The position numbers and the translations under genes are program-made. Under the pieces are notes generated by a model, which saw only the letters and a list, made by a program, of their open reading frames with translations, was not told where the DNA came from and did no database searches. Positions 7,922-10,722 of a stretch of DNA of 10,722 nucleotides are shown here, piece by piece. Numbering within the stretch: the stretch's first letter is position 1; each line of letters opens with the position of its first letter. This DNA comes from JAGOBX01 sp017999075 [NCBI: Candidatus Babelota bacterium] (GTDB taxonomy: Bacteria > JAGOBX01), in NCBI GenBank assembly GCA_017999075.1, contig JAGOBX010000080.1:1-10722 (forward strand), in the 5' to 3' direction.

Positions 7922-7987
7922 AAGCGGAAGTATATCAATCTAATCATAATGGGTTATATTGAATAAAAACTTCCGCTTTTATTTTTT
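7922..7987 (+). terminator. Second, long terminator hairpin downstream of acpP
   Basis: AAGCGGAAGT (7922-7931) pairs perfectly with ACTTCCGCTT (7969-7978). Inside it, TCAAT (7935-7939) pairs with ATTGA (7958-7962) and TAATC (7941-7945) with GGTTA (7952-7956, one G-U), closing a 6-nt loop. The exit side is TTTT-A-TTTTTT (7977-7987). This is a strong rightward terminator with a two-tier stem, separating acpP from mscS. The length and internal pairing would also fit a small structured RNA, with no further support for that. Confidence 0.75.
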
Positions 7988-7998
7988 ATATCAAAAAA

Positions 7999-8028
7999 TT
8001 ACAGCTAATTCCATAAAATATTTATCAT
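7999..8028 (+). promoter_or_regulatory. Weak promoter candidate for mscS-ribD-queD
   Basis: TTACAG (7999-8004), an 18-nt spacer and TATCAT (8023-8028), ending 28 nt before the mscS ATG. The operon needs a promoter after the two terminators and this is the best pair seen, but both hexamers are imperfect and the background is AT-rich. Confidence 0.25.
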
Positions 8029-8056
8029 AACATAACAAAATAAATTAAGGTATGAA

Positions 8057-9352
8057 ATGAAAACGGAAAATTTTTTAAGTAATATTTATTTAGGCATAGA
8101 AGTAAAAGATATGCTTACAGCATTTATAATTATTGTATTAGCTTTTATCATTTCAAAAATATTCAGATATATTCTTATAAATAAACTTGCAAAACTTGCT
8201 GATTTCACTGAAACTGATTTTGACAACCAGCTAATACAAAAATTGGAAAAACCATTAGGTAATTATATAATATTATTCGGAATATCTTTTTCTAAAACCT
8301 TCATAATTTTTCAAAATTCTTTCGACACTTTCGCGACAAACACAATAACTTCTTTAATGATAATAAATACCGCATATCTTGCAATCAGCATTTGCGGTTT
8401 ATTTACAAAATTATTGATCCCTGTTGTAAATAAAACTAAAATTAAACTTGACGATGATATCCTTAGTTTTATAGATAAATCGATTAAAATATTTATAATT
8501 ATAATCACATCTGTCATAGTTATTGACAATTATTTTATTTTTTCCGAAAAAACTAATACTGTTGTAAATAAAATTTTTGTAATGTTCATCACGATAAATG
8601 TAATTTATATCTTATTTAAAATGACAGATATTTTTATAAAAATGATGGTTCCTTTTGTTGAAAGAACTCATTCAAAACTCGATGATCAGCTTCTTCCTAT
8701 ATTAAGCAAAATAATAAAAACATCTGTTATTATCGTAGGTGTGTTAACAATTTTAAAAAACCTCGGTTATGATGTTTCAGCGCTTCTGGCAGGTCTTGGC
8801 ATAGGAGGTCTGGCATTTGCTCTTGCGGCAAAAGACACATTAGCAAATTTTTTCGGTTCAATAGTCGTATTTACTGACCAACCCTTTCAAATAGGAGATA
8901 GAATTACAATAAACAATAATGACGGCGTTGTTCTTGATGTGGGATTAAGAAGCACTAAATTAAAAACTGCTAAAGGCACTGAAATTACAATTCCTAACAG
9001 TGAAATAGCTAATTCAAGCATAGAAAATTTTTCTCGAAAATCATCAAGAAAAGTTGTTGCCAAACTTGGGTTGGACTATTCTTCTTCAACTCAAAAAATT
9101 GATGAAGCTATTAAAATAGTTAAAAATATTTTGTTGCAAGAAGAAAAAACAGAAAAAGATTTTCAAGTTTATTTTTCTGATTTCGGGGATTTTTCTTTAA
9201 ACATAAGTATTATCTATTGGCTTAATGAGGAAGATTTCACAAAATATTCGGAAATATTAACAGTAATTAATCAAAAAATAAAGAATAAACTTCAAGAAGC
9301 CGGAATTGAATTTGCCTATCCTACTCAAACATTATTTGTTAAAAAATATTAA
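8057..9352 (+). CDS. MscS-family mechanosensitive ion channel
   Basis: 431 residues. Predicted membrane segments lie near 20-40, 68-86, 97-121, 142-160, 169-188 and 219-236, with the pore helix at about 241-272. The pore helix has the Gly/Ala pattern ALLAGLGIGGLAFALAAKD (242-260) and is followed by the MscS beta-domain signature PFQIGDRITINNNDGVVLDVGLRST (276-300) and TEITIPNSEIANSSIENFSR (308-327). The C-terminal alpha/beta vestibule domain runs to about 425. The channel opens under membrane tension to release solutes in osmotic down-shock. With more than three helices it resembles the larger YnaI/YbdG-like members, not minimal MscS. The extra region is three tandem modules of 76-77 residues, each starting with a (T-x-x-x-[FL]-D-[DN]) element at 51, 127 and 204. 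ATG 8057 has AAGG 6 nt upstream; ATG 8052 is out of frame. ribD starts 10 bp downstream. Confidence 0.95.
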   Translation: MKTENFLSNIYLGIEVKDMLTAFIIIVLAFIISKIFRYILINKLAKLADFTETDFDNQLIQKLEKPLGNYIILFGISFSKTFIIFQNSFDTFATNTITSLMIINTAYLAISICGLFTKLLIPVVNKTKIKLDDDILSFIDKSIKIFIIIITSVIVIDNYFIFSEKTNTVVNKIFVMFITINVIYILFKMTDIFIKMMVPFVERTHSKLDDQLLPILSKIIKTSVIIVGVLTILKNLGYDVSALLAGLGIGGLAFALAAKDTLANFFGSIVVFTDQPFQIGDRITINNNDGVVLDVGLRSTKLKTAKGTEITIPNSEIANSSIENFSRKSSRKVVAKLGLDYSSSTQKIDEAIKIVKNILLQEEKTEKDFQVYFSDFGDFSLNISIIYWLNEEDFTKYSEILTVINQKIKNKLQEAGIEFAYPTQTLFVKKY

Positions 9353-9362
9353 TAACTGTATT

Positions 9363-10493
9363 ATGTTTAATAATATATATAACGATGAAAAATTTATGCG
9401 AATCGCTCTTAAAGAAGCCGAAAAAGGCAAAGGGTTAACGTATCCAAATCCGGCAGTCGGCGCAATAATAGTAAACAAAGGAAAAATTTTATCATCAGGC
9501 TGGCATAAAAAATCAGGAAATCCCCACGCTGAAGTCGAAGCAATAAAGTCGTTAAATTTTAAAATTCCTCCCAACTCGGAGTTATATGTAACTTTAGAGC
9601 CTTGCAGTCATTTCGGCAAAACTCCGCCTTGTGCAAATCTGATTGTAAAACATAATTTCAAACGCGTTGTAATCGGAATACTTGATCCTAATCCATTAGT
9701 GAACGGTAAAGGAAAAAAAATTTTAGAACAGGCAGGCATAAAGGTTTCAACCGGCATTCGGCAGGAAGAATGTTATAAGATAAATGAAGATTTTTTTTAT
9801 GCCATAAAAAATAAACTTCCATTTATTACAGTTAAATGCGCGCTGACTTTGGATGGAAAAATTGCAAGCTTAACCGGAGATTCAAAATGGATTTCAAATG
9901 AAAAAAGCAGAACTTTCAGTCATTATCTTCGTAAAATCAATTCTGCAATTATGGTGGGAGCAAATACTGTAAAAACCGACAATCCTTCTTTAGACATAAG
10001 ATTGTATAAAAATAAGTATAAACAAAATACCAATATTATAGTTATTGACCCTAATTTTGAAACTTTGGAAAACAGCAACATATTAAAAAATAATCCCCCA
10101 GAAAAAATTTTTGTAGTTATAAATAAATCTGACAAAAAAATACAGAAACAAAAATTATTTTTATCAAAAAAAATTAATTTGTTAAAATTTGAAATCGACA
10201 AAAACGGAATGTTTGATATTAATAATATTATGAAAAAACTATATTCTATCGGTATTAATTCTATTATCGTTGAAGGGGGAGGCACTTTAATACATTCGCT
10301 TTTCAAATCAAATCTTGTTAATAAAATACATTTCATCTATGCACCGAAAATACTCGGTTTCGGGATTCAATGTGTAAATGGATTTTTATCTGAAAAAATT
10401 AATGATTCTATAAAAATCAACAATTGTTCAGTGAGAAAATTTAATGAAGATTTTATGATAACAGGTTATCCTGAATTTAATATTAAAGAGTAA
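9363..10493 (+). CDS. ribD: Bifunctional riboflavin biosynthesis protein RibD (pyrimidine deaminase / reductase)
   Basis: 376 residues, the usual bifunctional length. The N-terminal deaminase (about 5-150) has the zinc and catalytic residues HAE (His55, Glu57) and PCSHFGKTPPC (80-90, Cys81 and Cys90), after YPNPAVGAIIV (27-37). The C-terminal NADPH-dependent reductase (about 153-370) has TVKCALTLDGKIA (156-168), MVGANTVKTDNPSL (197-210), VEGGGTLIHS (303-312) and APKILG (327-332). It deaminates 2,5-diamino-6-ribosylamino-pyrimidinone 5'-phosphate and reduces the ribosyl side chain, two steps of riboflavin synthesis from GTP. The frame is open back to 9306 inside mscS, but family alignment favours ATG 9363, which leaves MFNNIYNDEKFMRIAL at the N-terminus. 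No clear Shine-Dalgarno precedes it; coupling to mscS, which ends 10 bp earlier, is plausible. No FMN riboswitch or other rib gene is seen. queD follows by 4 bp. Confidence 0.97.
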   Translation: MFNNIYNDEKFMRIALKEAEKGKGLTYPNPAVGAIIVNKGKILSSGWHKKSGNPHAEVEAIKSLNFKIPPNSELYVTLEPCSHFGKTPPCANLIVKHNFKRVVIGILDPNPLVNGKGKKILEQAGIKVSTGIRQEECYKINEDFFYAIKNKLPFITVKCALTLDGKIASLTGDSKWISNEKSRTFSHYLRKINSAIMVGANTVKTDNPSLDIRLYKNKYKQNTNIIVIDPNFETLENSNILKNNPPEKIFVVINKSDKKIQKQKLFLSKKINLLKFEIDKNGMFDINNIMKKLYSIGINSIIVEGGGTLIHSLFKSNLVNKIHFIYAPKILGFGIQCVNGFLSEKINDSIKINNCSVRKFNEDFMITGYPEFNIKE

Positions 10494-10497
10494 AAAA

Positions 10498-10716
10498 ATG
10501 TTTTTAATAACAAAAATTTTCAAATTTGATTCTGCTCACAATCTTATAAATTATAACGGATTATGCGAGAATATGCACGGCCACACATATTCTCTTGAAG
10601 TAACTTTAAAGGGGTTAAAAAAAAAAGATGGGATGGTGATAGATTTTAATATTGTAAAAAATATAGTTCAAACTGAAATCATTTCCAATATTGATCACAA
10701 ATACTGCCTCTTATAA
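10498..10716 (+). CDS. queD: 6-carboxytetrahydropterin synthase (QueD/PTPS family), stopped early: frameshifted or pseudogene candidate
   Basis: 72 codons with the N-terminal half of the 6-pyruvoyl-tetrahydropterin synthase family. Zinc ligands are His14 (FDSAHNL) and His27 and His29 (MHGHTY), the catalytic Cys is at 23 (GLCENMHGH), followed by LEVTLKG and GMVIDFNIVKNIV (45-57), and Asp66-His67 in IDHKY. Family members continue for roughly 50 more residues with a conserved PTxE region holding the Glu that binds the pterin; here TAA at 10714 ends the frame three codons after DHKY. One missing base near 10705 would instead read Y-L-P-L-I-N-I into the window end, so a single-base deletion is a simple explanation. 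QueD turns 7,8-dihydroneopterin triphosphate into 6-carboxytetrahydropterin on the queuosine path. It follows ribD by 4 bp with a weak AAAGAG ribosome site. Family is sure; the intactness of the gene is doubtful. Confidence 0.85.
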   Translation: MFLITKIFKFDSAHNLINYNGLCENMHGHTYSLEVTLKGLKKKDGMVIDFNIVKNIVQTEIISNIDHKYCLL

Positions 10717-10722
10717 ACATCT

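Noticed and set aside
9306-9362. Longer ribD overlapping the end of mscS
   Set aside because: The extra 19 residues would be encoded within mscS, have no family counterpart, and ATG 9363 gives the usual RibD N-terminus.
9923-10336. 137-codon open frame antisense to ribD
   Set aside because: It lies entirely within the RibD reductase domain on the opposite strand and shows no recognisable domain or ribosome site.
1-10722. Mobile element, CRISPR, toxin-antitoxin or defence system
   Set aside because: No repeated spacer pattern, transposase, integrase, toxin or nuclease motif was seen; all long frames are explained by housekeeping families.

Overview
The window is an AT-rich piece of bacterial chromosome carrying nine protein genes, mostly housekeeping. 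Codon use and intergenic DNA are strongly A/T-biased. TGA works as a stop (mnmG ends in TGA) and TGG encodes Trp in gyrA, so this is the standard bacterial code and not a Mollicute. The separate gyrA, the NfnA-type flavoprotein and the fully AT-shifted gene set would fit several low-GC anaerobic lineages, for example an Endomicrobium-like Elusimicrobiota. That placement is a guess from general character; nothing in the window fixes the taxon. I see no tRNA, rRNA, CRISPR array, insertion sequence or phage gene.

Layout. Everything from 1 to 7364 is read leftward and everything from 7571 to the right end is read rightward, with one divergent intergenic region (7365-7570) between gyrA and acpP. 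The leftward genes, in order of transcription, are gyrA, ilvE, a terminator-like hairpin, mnmG, an NfnA/PyrK-type FAD/[2Fe-2S] oxidoreductase subunit, and a Ppx/GppA phosphatase cut by the left edge. gyrA-ilvE are 51 bp apart. mnmG, nfnA and ppx are 15 and 50 bp apart and look like one transcript. The rightward genes are acpP, alone between a good promoter and two tandem terminators, then mscS, ribD and a queD that stops after 72 residues, spaced by 10 and 4 bp and probably one transcript.

Function. The genes cover DNA supercoiling (GyrA), branched-chain amino acid transamination (IlvE), tRNA wobble-uridine modification (MnmG), flavin-based electron transfer (NfnA-like), (p)ppGpp/polyphosphate turnover (Ppx/GppA), fatty-acid synthesis (AcpP), osmotic safety-valve function (MscS), riboflavin synthesis (RibD) and 7-deazaguanine or pterin chemistry (QueD). 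They do not form a single pathway. RibD and QueD act in two pathways that both start from GTP.

I did not find a new multi-gene system. The points most worth checking are the early stop in queD at the right edge, the terminator-like hairpin only about 22 bp ahead of mnmG, the three-fold internal repeat in the MscS-type channel, the T10 tract inside the acpP promoter spacer, and the NfnA-like subunit without its usual partner next door. Several starts were moved from the longest possible ORF on ribosome-binding-site or family-length grounds (ilvE, acpP, ribD). No gene-free stretch exceeds 300 bases; the largest (7808-8056) holds two terminators and a weak promoter candidate.
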